Positions 42,259-51,459 of a DNA stretch of 64,000 nucleotides are shown here, in pieces. How positions within the stretch are numbered: position 1 is the first letter of the stretch; every line of letters starts with the position of its first letter. The stretch is taken from positions 6,356 to 70,355 of the forward strand of contig URWY01000003.1 of NCBI GenBank assembly GCA_900551705.1, written 5' to 3'. The stretch is from an uncultured Bacillota bacterium. GTDB lineage: Bacteria; Bacillota; Clostridia; Christensenellales; UBA1242. The position numbers were made by a program, and so were the translations under genes. The notes beneath the pieces are model-generated. The model saw only the letters and a program-made list of their open reading frames with translations, searched no databases and was not told the origin of the DNA.

Positions 42259-45177
42259 GTGGCTAAGGAAAAGAAGGTTTCTAGGAAAAAAGTGCGTTTG
42301 ATTGTTGGCATAGGTTTGATCACTCTTTCAACCCTATGTTTTATTCCATTGTTCACGGGGCTTATCGGCTTTTTGAAGCACTTTTTGCTTGGTACTTTTG
42401 GCCTTTTCGCTTATCCGCTTTTTGTTTTAACATTTGTAATCGGTTTAGCACTTATTAATAAAAGGCATTATGTTATGCCTGCAAAATATATCGTTTACAT
42501 TTCTTGCTCGCTTATCAGTTTGCTTGCAATCATTCAAATGGCTATCATGCACAAATTTGAAGGCAAATTTTTTGAATTTTTAGGCGCTTGCTACACCAAA
42601 CAATTAACACCTGGCGGAATTATTATCGGCATATTTTTAGCACCAATTAAATACACGCTTAACAACATCGGCGCGTATGTTATTTTTTCAATTTTATTTA
42701 TTGTTTTCACTTGGTTGACAGTTGACTTTTTGATTTATATGAGAAAAAATGCCGACAAAGGAAAAGTCATAAAAGTTGTTAAAGACAAACAAGAACAAGA
42801 AGAAATTGTAAAGCCAAAAGAGAAAAAAGAAAAAGTTGTTGAGAAAAAGGAAGTCAAACAACCAGTTGTTAACGAAAAGAAAGGCGAATGGGTTGTTGAT
42901 AGTGAAGGCAACTTGATTGGCAGGGAAGGTGAAGAAATAACGACTCTTTCAAAGTTGGATAGAGCGATTGAGAAGAGAAAGAAAAAAGAAAAAGAACCTG
43001 AAACAAAAATAACTTTAAATGCAAAAATTGAAGAAGAAAACAATTCCGAAATAAATGCAAAAAGAAAATTGGGGCTTATAAAAAGTGGCGTTATTGAAAC
43101 AAGTGAGAACATTGCAAAAGAACCAGCAACACCACTGCAACAAAAATTGCAAAATCATGAGATTTCAAGAAAAGACTATATTTTGACACCACCAAACTTT
43201 TTAGATGTTGTTTCCTATGCAAATAAAACACCAAAAGTTGTAAACGAAAGCGTATCAAACAATTTCGCAAGTGAAATGAACGCTACAATTGCATCAATGA
43301 AACAAGAAAGCAGTCAAATCACAGAACCAGAAAAGGTTTTCCACGAAGATGGCATCAACTTTTTCAAAAACAGAATTACAGAAAACAAAGGCAAAAATTT
43401 TGATAGTAGCATAAATTTTGTTGACTTAGATAATGTTGACTACGATAATCACGCAAATTTTCATAATCAACATCAACTTAATGATGAACACGAAGAAGAT
43501 AACGAAATAGTTGAAGAACACGAAGAAAATGTTGAAGAAGACAGCGTTTCAACCGCAAAAGCAGGGGAATTTATCAATCAAATTTTAGATGACGATAACA
43601 AAACCGTAAGTATCAAAGCGGAAGAAATCAAACCTAAGAAAGAAAGTGTTCAACTTGAAATTCAAGGGGCAGAAAAGAAAAGTCAAGTTGAAACACCAAA
43701 GAACTTTTACAAAAAACCACCAAAATATGTTCGTCCACCAATCGATTTGTTGCAAACGATTGAAAACAACAATTTTGATATGCAAGCAAGCGTTCAAGAA
43801 AACGCACACAAACTTGAAGAAAGTTTGTTGAATTTCAATATTCCAGCAAAAGTTGTTAGAATTGTAATTGGCCCAGCAGTTACAAGATATGAACTTGAAA
43901 TGCCAGCAGGCATTCCAATTAAGAAGATTTTGTCGCACCAAGACGACATCGCATATTCAATCGCATCAAACGGGAATATCAGAATTGAAGCGCCAATTTT
44001 AGGCAGAAGTGCAGTTGGTATTGAAGTTCCAAACGATAAAATTTCAACAATTGGAATTAAAGAAATTATCAATTCAAGAGAGTTTATAGAAGCAAAACAA
44101 CCATTAACTTTTGCTCTTGGCAAAGACATTAACGGCGATGTAAAACTTTGCGATTTAGCAAAAATGCCACACCTGCTTGTTGCTGGAGCAACTGGTTCTG
44201 GTAAATCTGTTTGCTTAAACTCAATAATTATTTCACTAATTTATAGAACTTCACCAGAAGATTTAAGGTTAATTTTGATTGACCCTAAACGCGTTGAATT
44301 TTCAATATACGATGGCTTGCCACACTTGTTGCAACCAAGAATTATTTCAGACATTGACAAAGCAATTAATGCTCTTAACTGGTCTATTGCGGAAATGGAA
44401 AGAAGGTTTAGCCTTTTCCAAAATGTTCGCGCAAGAAACTTAGCAGAATATAACATGAGCAGTGCAGTTGTTAATGGTGAACAAGAAAAATTGCCTCTCA
44501 TCGTCATTATCATTGATGAGCTTGCAGACTTTATGATTCAAGCAAAGAAAGACCTTGAAGATAAAATCGCAAGGCTTGCAGCAAAAGCGCGTGCTTGTGG
44601 TATTCACTTAATTTTAGCAACTCAAAGACCATCTGTAAATGTCATCACAGGAACAATTAAAGCAAACTTCCCATCAAGAATTGCCTTTGCAGTTATGAGT
44701 TATGTTGACTCAAAAACTATTATTGATGCTGCTGGCGCAGAAAAACTTCTTGGTAAGGGCGATATGCTTTATTTCCCAAATGATAGGCCAGAGCCAACAA
44801 GAATTCAAGGTTGCTTTGTTTCAACAAAAGAAGTTGAACAAGTTGTTGAATATGTTAAAGCAAATAATCCTTCTGAATATGACATGGAAATTGCAAAAAC
44901 TTTAACAGCATCACCAAAAGCATCGTTTGGAGATAACGCAACCGAAGGTTCATGTGATGAATTGTTGCCACTTGCGCTTAAATACATTATTGAAAATGGT
45001 CAAGCGTCAATTACAATGATTCAACGCAAATTTGAAGTTGGTTATCCAAGGGCAGCAAGAATGTTAGACCAAATGGTAGAAGCTAATTATATTTCAGGCG
45101 CTGACGGCTCTAAACCACGCTCTGTTTACATCACAATGGAGCAATGGGAAGAACTTTTCGGCGATGACGGAGAATAA
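42259..45177 (+). CDS. ftsK: DNA translocase FtsK/SpoIIIE
   Basis: Pumps chromosomal DNA through the closing septum. 972 residues. Four hydrophobic segments span residues ~15-160, then a long, charged, low-complexity linker (~170-490). The RecA-like motor follows with Walker A GATGSGKSV near 643, IIDELADFM (Walker B) and LATQRPSVNVITG. A C-terminal winged-helix gamma domain (IIENGQASITMIQRKFEVGY) reads DNA polarity. GTG 42259 is chosen because CGGAG lies upstream. The next gene, rimO, begins 5 bases after the stop. Confidence 0.97.
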   Translation: MAKEKKVSRKKVRLIVGIGLITLSTLCFIPLFTGLIGFLKHFLLGTFGLFAYPLFVLTFVIGLALINKRHYVMPAKYIVYISCSLISLLAIIQMAIMHKFEGKFFEFLGACYTKQLTPGGIIIGIFLAPIKYTLNNIGAYVIFSILFIVFTWLTVDFLIYMRKNADKGKVIKVVKDKQEQEEIVKPKEKKEKVVEKKEVKQPVVNEKKGEWVVDSEGNLIGREGEEITTLSKLDRAIEKRKKKEKEPETKITLNAKIEEENNSEINAKRKLGLIKSGVIETSENIAKEPATPLQQKLQNHEISRKDYILTPPNFLDVVSYANKTPKVVNESVSNNFASEMNATIASMKQESSQITEPEKVFHEDGINFFKNRITENKGKNFDSSINFVDLDNVDYDNHANFHNQHQLNDEHEEDNEIVEEHEENVEEDSVSTAKAGEFINQILDDDNKTVSIKAEEIKPKKESVQLEIQGAEKKSQVETPKNFYKKPPKYVRPPIDLLQTIENNNFDMQASVQENAHKLEESLLNFNIPAKVVRIVIGPAVTRYELEMPAGIPIKKILSHQDDIAYSIASNGNIRIEAPILGRSAVGIEVPNDKISTIGIKEIINSREFIEAKQPLTFALGKDINGDVKLCDLAKMPHLLVAGATGSGKSVCLNSIIISLIYRTSPEDLRLILIDPKRVEFSIYDGLPHLLQPRIISDIDKAINALNWSIAEMERRFSLFQNVRARNLAEYNMSSAVVNGEQEKLPLIVIIIDELADFMIQAKKDLEDKIARLAAKARACGIHLILATQRPSVNVITGTIKANFPSRIAFAVMSYVDSKTIIDAAGAEKLLGKGDMLYFPNDRPEPTRIQGCFVSTKEVEQVVEYVKANNPSEYDMEIAKTLTASPKASFGDNATEGSCDELLPLALKYIIENGQASITMIQRKFEVGYPRAARMLDQMVEANYISGADGSKPRSVYITMEQWEELFGDDGE

Positions 45178-45181
45178 TTTT

Positions 45182-46522
45182 ATGGCAAATGAAGAAATAA
45201 CATTGGAAGATTTCAAAACTAAAAAAATTGCATATATTTCTTTGGGGTGTGACAAAAACAGGGTCGACCTTGAAGAAATGATGCAATCAATAGAAGATTT
45301 TGGTCTTAAAATGGTAAATATTGAAGATGCAGACATCGTGCTTGTTAATACTTGTGCGTTTATTTTACCAGCAAGACAAGAAGCAATCGAAAACATTTTG
45401 GAAATGATTGAACTCAAAAAACGCGGCAAACTCGAAAAAGTGATAGTAACTGGCTGTTTAAATCAAAGGTATTTAGAAGAACTTAAAAATTATCTTCCAG
45501 AAGTTGATGCATTTGTGCCAATCAAAGATAATAAAGATATAGTAGAGATAATTGCCGATACATATAATCTTGATATTGAAATCAAGAAAAAAAACGACAA
45601 GCAAAAAGCAATGGCTCCAAAGCACTTTGCATATTTAAAAATTGCTGATGGTTGCAATAATGGTTGTTCATATTGCACAATTCCAAGGATTAGGGGAAGA
45701 TATCGCTCAGTGCCTTTTGAAGATGTTATCAAACGCGCAAAAGAACTTGTAAGTGGCGGTGCGAAAGAGTTGATTATCGTTGCACAAGATGTGACAAGAT
45801 ATGGCATTGACCTATACAAAAAATATAGGCTCGTTGAACTTTTAAGAGAACTTTCAAAAATCAAAAATGTTAAGTGGATTAGGCTCCATTACTTGTATCC
45901 AGAACTTGTAACGGACGAACTTTTAGATGAAATTAACAATAACAGCAAAATTTGCAAATATTTGGATATTCCATTGCAACACATTGATGACAGCATCTTA
46001 AAAAGCATGAATAGGCGTGCTGGCGAAGCGGAAGTAAGGGCACTTTTGGACAAAATAAGAGCGAATTATCCAAACATTTGCATTCGCTCAACATTCATAA
46101 TTGGCTATCCACATGAAACAAGCTTGAAATTTAAAAAATTAATCAATTTCTTGAAAGAATACAAATTGGAAGAAGTCGGTTTCTTCCCTTATAGCCGCGA
46201 AGAAGGAACAAAAGCGTTCTATTTAAAAGGTCAAGTTTTTGAATTTATCAAGCGTAAACGCGTGAAAAAGATAGAACAAGTTCAAGCAGAAATCGCAAAT
46301 GAAATCAACCAAAGTCAAATTGGTCAAGTTGTTGAAGTTGTCGTTGACGCTTTTGACAGCGAAGAAGGATATTTCATTGCAAGAACCGAAAAACAAAGTC
46401 CAAATGTCGATTTTAATGTCAAAATTGATTGCAGCGAGAATGTAGAAGTCGGTCAATTCTATAAAGCAAAAATTATCGGCTTTGAAGGATATTCTTTTAT
46501 CGCCACAACTAAATTAGACTAA
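45182..46522 (+). CDS. rimO: Ribosomal protein S12 methylthiotransferase RimO
   Basis: Radical-SAM enzyme with two 4Fe-4S clusters that thiomethylates Asp of S12. 446 residues. The UPF0004 N-domain begins IAYISLGCDKNRVDLEEMM and has VNTCAF. The radical-SAM motif CNNGCSYC is followed by TIPRIRGRYRS. A C-terminal TRAM domain (GQVVEVVVDAF, GYFIARTEKQ) ends the protein. The ATG at 45182 has GGAG nine bases upstream; the upstream ATG at 45164 would overlap ftsK. It belongs to the ftsK-rimO-pgsA run. Confidence 0.95.
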   Translation: MANEEITLEDFKTKKIAYISLGCDKNRVDLEEMMQSIEDFGLKMVNIEDADIVLVNTCAFILPARQEAIENILEMIELKKRGKLEKVIVTGCLNQRYLEELKNYLPEVDAFVPIKDNKDIVEIIADTYNLDIEIKKKNDKQKAMAPKHFAYLKIADGCNNGCSYCTIPRIRGRYRSVPFEDVIKRAKELVSGGAKELIIVAQDVTRYGIDLYKKYRLVELLRELSKIKNVKWIRLHYLYPELVTDELLDEINNNSKICKYLDIPLQHIDDSILKSMNRRAGEAEVRALLDKIRANYPNICIRSTFIIGYPHETSLKFKKLINFLKEYKLEEVGFFPYSREEGTKAFYLKGQVFEFIKRKRVKKIEQVQAEIANEINQSQIGQVVEVVVDAFDSEEGYFIARTEKQSPNVDFNVKIDCSENVEVGQFYKAKIIGFEGYSFIATTKLD

Positions 46523-46572
46523 TCGTTTTGGAAATTTATAATTGTTTGATAAAATAAAATTAAGGAGTTTTT

Positions 46573-47166
46573 ATGACTATACCTAACAGAATTACATTAG
46601 CAAGAATAATTATGATACCATTGATGGCATTCTTTTACCTTGCAACATTCATTCCTTACGGAAAAATCGTAGCACTTGTCCTTTTCATCGTTGCTGCTTT
46701 AACAGACTTCGTTGATGGCCACATCGCTAGAAAATACAACATGGTTTCAGACCTTGGCAAATTCTTAGACCCAATCGCAGACAAACTCTTAACTACAACC
46801 GCATTGATTTTGGTAATTTGTGATGGCACAGTTCCACAACCTTATGGAGCAATCGCAGCAATCATCATTTTGGCAAGAGAATTTGCAATTTCAGCATTTA
46901 GACAAATCGCTGCAACAAAAAATTTTGTTATGGCAGCTGACTGGTGGGGCAAAATCAAAGCAAACCTTCAATTTTTCTCATTTGGCGGTTTAATGCTTTT
47001 GTCTTTCTTGTATAAAGACACAACTTATTCTGGTGTTGGAATTCAAGTTTTTGAAATCGTAAACTGGGTTTTGCTTGGTCTTGCAGTTCTTTTGACAATT
47101 ATTTCAGGAATAAATTATCTTGTTAAAAATAGAGCAGTTTTAAAGAGTAATAAAGATGAAAAATAG
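46573..47166 (+). CDS. pgsA: CDP-diacylglycerol-glycerol-3-phosphate 3-phosphatidyltransferase
   Basis: Makes phosphatidylglycerolphosphate in the membrane. 197 residues, multipass. The CDP-alcohol phosphotransferase motif (DxxDGxxAR...GxxxDxxxD) is seen as DFVDGHIARKYNMVSDLGK followed by FLDPIADK. AAGGAG precedes the ATG at 46573. It overlaps the CinA-like gene by 11 bases; the order rimO-pgsA-cinA-recA is common in Firmicutes. Confidence 0.96.
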   Translation: MTIPNRITLARIIMIPLMAFFYLATFIPYGKIVALVLFIVAALTDFVDGHIARKYNMVSDLGKFLDPIADKLLTTTALILVICDGTVPQPYGAIAAIIILAREFAISAFRQIAATKNFVMAADWWGKIKANLQFFSFGGLMLLSFLYKDTTYSGVGIQVFEIVNWVLLGLAVLLTIISGINYLVKNRAVLKSNKDEK

Positions 47167-47872
47167 CATTTTTAAATGTTTTGGAATCACAAAAGCAGAT
47201 GTAACTTCAATACTTTCGGACATCTTCGCTAACAGCGAAGGTGTTTTAATTACTTTACAAGAAGAAGGCCCGATTGTTAGCATAAAAATTGATGCTGATG
47301 ACTCGAATAACAGGGTTATGGACAAAACTGCGGAGATTTTTCAACGCTTAAATAATTACATCTATGCCGAAGAAGACATCTCAATTTACGAAGCGGTTTT
47401 CAGACTCATGAAACTCAATCATCTAACTCTTGCAACGGCGGAATCAATCACAGCAGGAAATGTGAGCGCGTGTTTTGTTAAATACAACGCAGGGGCAAGT
47501 CAAATTTTGCTAGAAGGAAATGTTGTATACACAAACAATGCTAAAATGCGTATGCTTGATGTTCCTGAAAAGGTTTTAAATACGCACACAGCGGTAAGCG
47601 TTGAAACAACATACGACATGGCAAAAGGCTGCTTAAACAAAAGCGGAGCTGACATTGTTATTGCCACAACAGGCTATGCTGGTGGGGACAATAATCCTGA
47701 TAATGGACTTGTTTATATCGCTATTGGCGACAAGAAAAAAATTGATGTTTATAAAAACATATTTGAAGGCAATCGCGAAGAGATTATAGAAATTACAACC
47801 ATGGCAGCATTTTTCTATTTGATTAAAAAATTGCGTAAAAACGATTTCTTTTTAGAAAAAAATATTGTATAA
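47156..47872 (+). CDS. CinA-type protein lacking the N-terminal MoaB-like domain
   Basis: 238 residues. The C-terminal nicotinamide-nucleotide amidase (PncC) domain has AESITAGNVSACF, GNVVYTNNAKMRML, a TGYAGG segment and GLVYIAIG. The first ~80 residues (FGITKADVTSILSDIF to NYIYAEEDISIYEAVFRL) match the short KH-like domain that links the two halves of full CinA. The COG1058 N-domain (about 170 residues) is absent and not found upstream, as pgsA overlaps the start. Predicted reaction: hydrolysis of nicotinamide mononucleotide to nicotinate mononucleotide. It precedes recA, the normal place of cinA. Confidence 0.85.
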   Translation: MKNSIFKCFGITKADVTSILSDIFANSEGVLITLQEEGPIVSIKIDADDSNNRVMDKTAEIFQRLNNYIYAEEDISIYEAVFRLMKLNHLTLATAESITAGNVSACFVKYNAGASQILLEGNVVYTNNAKMRMLDVPEKVLNTHTAVSVETTYDMAKGCLNKSGADIVIATTGYAGGDNNPDNGLVYIAIGDKKKIDVYKNIFEGNREEIIEITTMAAFFYLIKKLRKNDFFLEKNIV

Positions 47873-47911
47873 TAAAGATGTTAAGTAAAGATAAATTAAA
47901 AGGATAATACT

Positions 47912-48913
47912 ATGGCAGAAAAAGGTAAAATTCATTCATTAGATGACGCACTTGCGCAAATCGAAAAACAATTCGGTAAAGGTGCAATTATGAGATTGGG
48001 CGATGCTCCGATTCAAAAAATTGATGTTATTAGCACAGGTTGCTTGTCGTTAGATTTAGCACTTGGAATCGGCGGTGTCCCAAGAGGCAGAATTATTGAA
48101 ATTTATGGGCCAGAGTCATCTGGTAAAACAACTGTTTCATTGCACATTTTGGCGGAAGCACAAAAAGCAGGTGGAACTGCTGCATTCATTGATGCTGAGC
48201 ACGCATTAGACCCAATTTATGCTCAAAAACTTGGCGTTAACATTGATGAACTTTATGTTTCTCAACCAGATAACGGCGAACAAGCACTCGATATTTGCGA
48301 AACACTTGTTAAATCAGGTGCTGTTGATATCGTTGTTATCGACTCAGTTGCTGCATTGACTCCAAAAGCGGAAATTGACGGCGAAATGGGCGATTCCCAC
48401 ATGGGACTTCAAGCAAGGCTTATGAGTCAAGCACTTAGAAAAATCACTGCTATCACAGCAAAAAGTAACACTTGCGTAATTTTCATCAACCAATTAAGAG
48501 AAAAAATGAACACAATCGGCTTTGGCACACCAGAAACAACAACAGGTGGTAAAGCATTGAAATTCTATGCAAGTATCAGACTTGATGTAAGAAAAATTGA
48601 GTCTATGAAAGATAGTTCAAACGAAGTCTACGCTTCAAAAACAAAAGTTAAAGTTGTTAAAAACAAACTTGCTCCACCTTTCAAAACAGCAGAATTTGAA
48701 ATCGTATTCGGAAAGGGTATTTCAAAAGAAGGCAACATATTAGACCTTGCAGTTGATAACGGACTTGTTCAAAAAACAGGTTCTTGGTATTCATATCAAA
48801 GCAACAAAATTGCCCAAGGAAGGGAAGCAGCAAAGTCATTCTTGCTTGCAAATCCAGACATTTTAAGCACTTTGGAACAGCAACTCAAAGAAAAACTCAT
48901 GAATAACAATTAA
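47912..48913 (+). CDS. recA: Recombinase RecA
   Basis: 333 residues, nearly the canonical length. Walker A is GPESSGKTT at residue 67, then AFIDAEHALDP, VVIDSVAALTPKAEIDGEM (Walker B and L1), and INQLREKMNTIGFGTPETTTGG (L2). The C-terminal acidic tail is short. AAAAGGA precedes the ATG. No LexA-type box was recognised in the 39-base gap before it. Confidence 0.98.
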   Translation: MAEKGKIHSLDDALAQIEKQFGKGAIMRLGDAPIQKIDVISTGCLSLDLALGIGGVPRGRIIEIYGPESSGKTTVSLHILAEAQKAGGTAAFIDAEHALDPIYAQKLGVNIDELYVSQPDNGEQALDICETLVKSGAVDIVVIDSVAALTPKAEIDGEMGDSHMGLQARLMSQALRKITAITAKSNTCVIFINQLREKMNTIGFGTPETTTGGKALKFYASIRLDVRKIESMKDSSNEVYASKTKVKVVKNKLAPPFKTAEFEIVFGKGISKEGNILDLAVDNGLVQKTGSWYSYQSNKIAQGREAAKSFLLANPDILSTLEQQLKEKLMNNN

Positions 48914-48938
48914 TGAGCAAATTTCATATAAATTCTTA

Positions 48939-49679
48939 ATGGAATTTATATATAAACAGACAAATATAAATTATTTTAAACAAGGAAACGGCGATGAACT
49001 CGTCGTTTTTCTTCATGGTTGGGGTGCTGGAAGCGAACTTTTTGCGCCTTTTGCATCTTGTTTTGACATAAACAAATACACTATGTTGTTTATCGATTTT
49101 CCACCGTTTGGAAAAAGTTCACAACCGAATGAAGTTTGGACAATGCAAGATTATTTTTCATCAACCCTGCAAATTATTCAAAATCAGCAAAAAGAAAAAA
49201 CATACAACTCGCTAAATATCATCAGCCATTCATTTGGTGGGCGTGTTGCAATTTTGCTTGCAAGTAGCGGCGAAATAGAAATTGACAAACTTGTTTTAAT
49301 AGCTTCAGCAGGCATAAAACCGAAACGCAACCTAAACTATCATTATAAAGTGTTAAAATATAAAATTATCAAAAAGATTTCACCCGAACAAGCAGCAAAA
49401 ATGGGCTCAAATGATTATAAACAGTTGTCAACGGTCATGAAATCAACCTTTTCAAACATCGTCAACACAGATTTAACGCCAAATTCTAAACTTATAACTT
49501 GCAAAACGCTTATAATTTATGGGAAAAATGACAAAGAAACGCCAATCTATATGGCTAAAAAACTACATAAAAACATTAAAAACTCGCAACTTATAATCAT
49601 TAAAAATGCTGGGCATTTCGTATATTTAGAGCAATCTAACATCGTTCTAAAATATGTTAGTTTATTTTTAAATAGTTGA
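48939..49679 (+). CDS. Alpha/beta hydrolase
   Basis: 246 residues. HGWGAGSELFAPF forms the oxyanion hole region; the nucleophile elbow is SHSFGGR near residue 96. The catalytic Asp is likely in YGKNDKETP and the His in NAGHFVYLEQ. No signal peptide. The substrate is unknown. It begins 25 bases after recA with no Shine-Dalgarno sequence; TATAAA at 48927-48932 is spaced as for a leaderless start, but its -35 is weak. It is followed by a membrane Mur ligase. Confidence 0.9.
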   Translation: MEFIYKQTNINYFKQGNGDELVVFLHGWGAGSELFAPFASCFDINKYTMLFIDFPPFGKSSQPNEVWTMQDYFSSTLQIIQNQQKEKTYNSLNIISHSFGGRVAILLASSGEIEIDKLVLIASAGIKPKRNLNYHYKVLKYKIIKKISPEQAAKMGSNDYKQLSTVMKSTFSNIVNTDLTPNSKLITCKTLIIYGKNDKETPIYMAKKLHKNIKNSQLIIIKNAGHFVYLEQSNIVLKYVSLFLNS

Positions 49680-49760
49680 CAAAATCTATTTTCAAATTAA
49701 ATAAAATATGATAAAATGGACTTAATTAAACAAAGTAGCATATTAATTTATGGAGCGACA

Positions 49761-51407
49761 ATGAACTTTTTTGATTTATCAAACCCAAATTTATACATCG
49801 GAATTGCACTTGCAGTTTTAAACGGCGTTTTGCTTTGCTTTGCAAGTTGTAAATTTCTTCAAATGATTCAACTTTCTGGTTATAAAGTCAACGGATATAG
49901 AGCCTGGCTCGCCGACACGCATGCAAACTATTTTTCAAGAATAGTCATGCTCAGTTTTTTGAGTTACGCATGTATGCTTGTTTCTGCGGCACTTTTCAAC
50001 TCGTTTTTAGATAAGCAAAGTTATCTATCTTATTTTGGATTGATTTTTTATCTTTATTTTGCGCTGATTTTCATAATCAATATGTATCATGAGCCTAAAA
50101 AGACGCCTCTTAAACAAACTTATAGAATGGATAGGCTTGTCGCTTGCTTGTATATTTTGTCAGCGGGGGTTACATTCATCGTATATTGGCTTTCAGTTGA
50201 GTATTTGCCAGATGTGATTCCAGACATTCCAACAATAGCGCTTACACCACTTTTAATTCCAATTTTAGTTCCACTTGCACACTTTATAACTTGGCCTTTT
50301 GAAACTTTGAATAACAGAAGATATATCGTAAGAGCAAAAAAGAAATTGGAGAAATTCCCAACACTTATTAAAATTGGTATAACCGGCAGCGTTGGTAAAA
50401 CAAGTAACAAATTTATTTTAAATTCGCTTTTGTCTGAAAAATACAGCGTTTGCATAACTCCACATAGTTTTAACACACCAATGGGCTTAACAAGAGTTGT
50501 TTTGGACTATTTAAAGCCTAACCACGATGTTTTAATCACTGAAATGGGTGCTAAACAAGTGGGTGATATCAAATTCTTATGCGATATGATTCAACCAACA
50601 TACGGAATTTTAACATCAGTAGGTAGCCAACATCTGTCAACCTTTGGCAGCCTAGAAAATATCGCTAAAACGAAAAATGAACTCATTAAAGCGCTACCAA
50701 AAGATAAGGGCATTGCAGTTTTCAATAGAGATAACGAGCCAAGTATGCCACTTTATGAAAAATGCGAATGCAAAAAAATCTTAACTTCAACACAAGATAC
50801 AACTTGTTATGTCCACGCAGAGAATGTTAAAACCACAGATAAAGGAACAACTTTTAAACTTTGTATCGGAGAAGAAAACATCAACTGTAAAACCAAATTA
50901 TTAGGTCTGCACAACTTGCAAAATATTCTTATGTGCTGTGCTTTGGCTCATGAACTTGGATTGACTCTTGAACAATTAAAAATAGGAATTGCGAAAATTG
51001 AACCAATCAATCATAGAATGGAACTTAAAAAAGAAAATGGTTTAATAATTTTAGACGACTCGTTTAATTCTAGTGTCGAAGGTTCAAAGGCAGCACTTGA
51101 AGTGCTAAAATTATTTGAAAATGGTAATAAAATTGTCGTAACACCAGGGCTTGTAGAGCTCGGCAATTATGAACATGAAGCAAATTATAATTTTGGTAAA
51201 CAACTCGCCGAAGTGTGCGACTATGTAATAATCGTAAATCAAGTGAATAAAGAAAAAATAGCCGAAGGGCTAAAAGATGCAGGTTTTGACGAAAGTAAAA
51301 TTTTGTATGCAATTTCATTAATTGATGCAAAATTAAAAATTAAAGAACTCGCAAAAAAAGGTGATATAGTGTTATTTGAAAACGATTTGCCGGACAATTA
51401 CACTTGA
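49761..51407 (+). CDS. Membrane-anchored Mur ligase-like protein
   Basis: 548 residues from ATG 49761, which has GGAG five bases upstream; an ATG at 49716 in the same frame has no ribosome-binding site. The first ~200 residues carry about five membrane helices (LYIGIALAVLNGVLLCFA, LSYACMLVSAALF, LIFYLYFALIFIINMY and others). Then a Mur-ligase ATPase follows: GITGSVGKTS, TEMGAKQVGDIKFLC, LGLHNLQNILMC and DDSFNSSVEGSKAAL. The central and C-domain are closest to MurF, but the MurF N-terminal substrate domain is replaced by membrane helices. The likely role is amide bond formation to a cell-wall precursor at the membrane; the substrate is unknown. Confidence 0.8.
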   Translation: MNFFDLSNPNLYIGIALAVLNGVLLCFASCKFLQMIQLSGYKVNGYRAWLADTHANYFSRIVMLSFLSYACMLVSAALFNSFLDKQSYLSYFGLIFYLYFALIFIINMYHEPKKTPLKQTYRMDRLVACLYILSAGVTFIVYWLSVEYLPDVIPDIPTIALTPLLIPILVPLAHFITWPFETLNNRRYIVRAKKKLEKFPTLIKIGITGSVGKTSNKFILNSLLSEKYSVCITPHSFNTPMGLTRVVLDYLKPNHDVLITEMGAKQVGDIKFLCDMIQPTYGILTSVGSQHLSTFGSLENIAKTKNELIKALPKDKGIAVFNRDNEPSMPLYEKCECKKILTSTQDTTCYVHAENVKTTDKGTTFKLCIGEENINCKTKLLGLHNLQNILMCCALAHELGLTLEQLKIGIAKIEPINHRMELKKENGLIILDDSFNSSVEGSKAALEVLKLFENGNKIVVTPGLVELGNYEHEANYNFGKQLAEVCDYVIIVNQVNKEKIAEGLKDAGFDESKILYAISLIDAKLKIKELAKKGDIVLFENDLPDNYT

Positions 51408-51428
51408 TTAGCGAAAATAAAATCAATA

Positions 51429-51458
51429 AAAAAGCACTCATTTTTTGAGTGTTTTTTT
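51429..51458. terminator. Bidirectional terminator between the Mur ligase and xer genes
   Basis: AAAAAGCACTCA pairs with TGAGTGTTTTTT around a T-rich loop, with a T tail to the right and an A-run to the left. Confidence 0.88.
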
Positions 51459-51459
51459 G

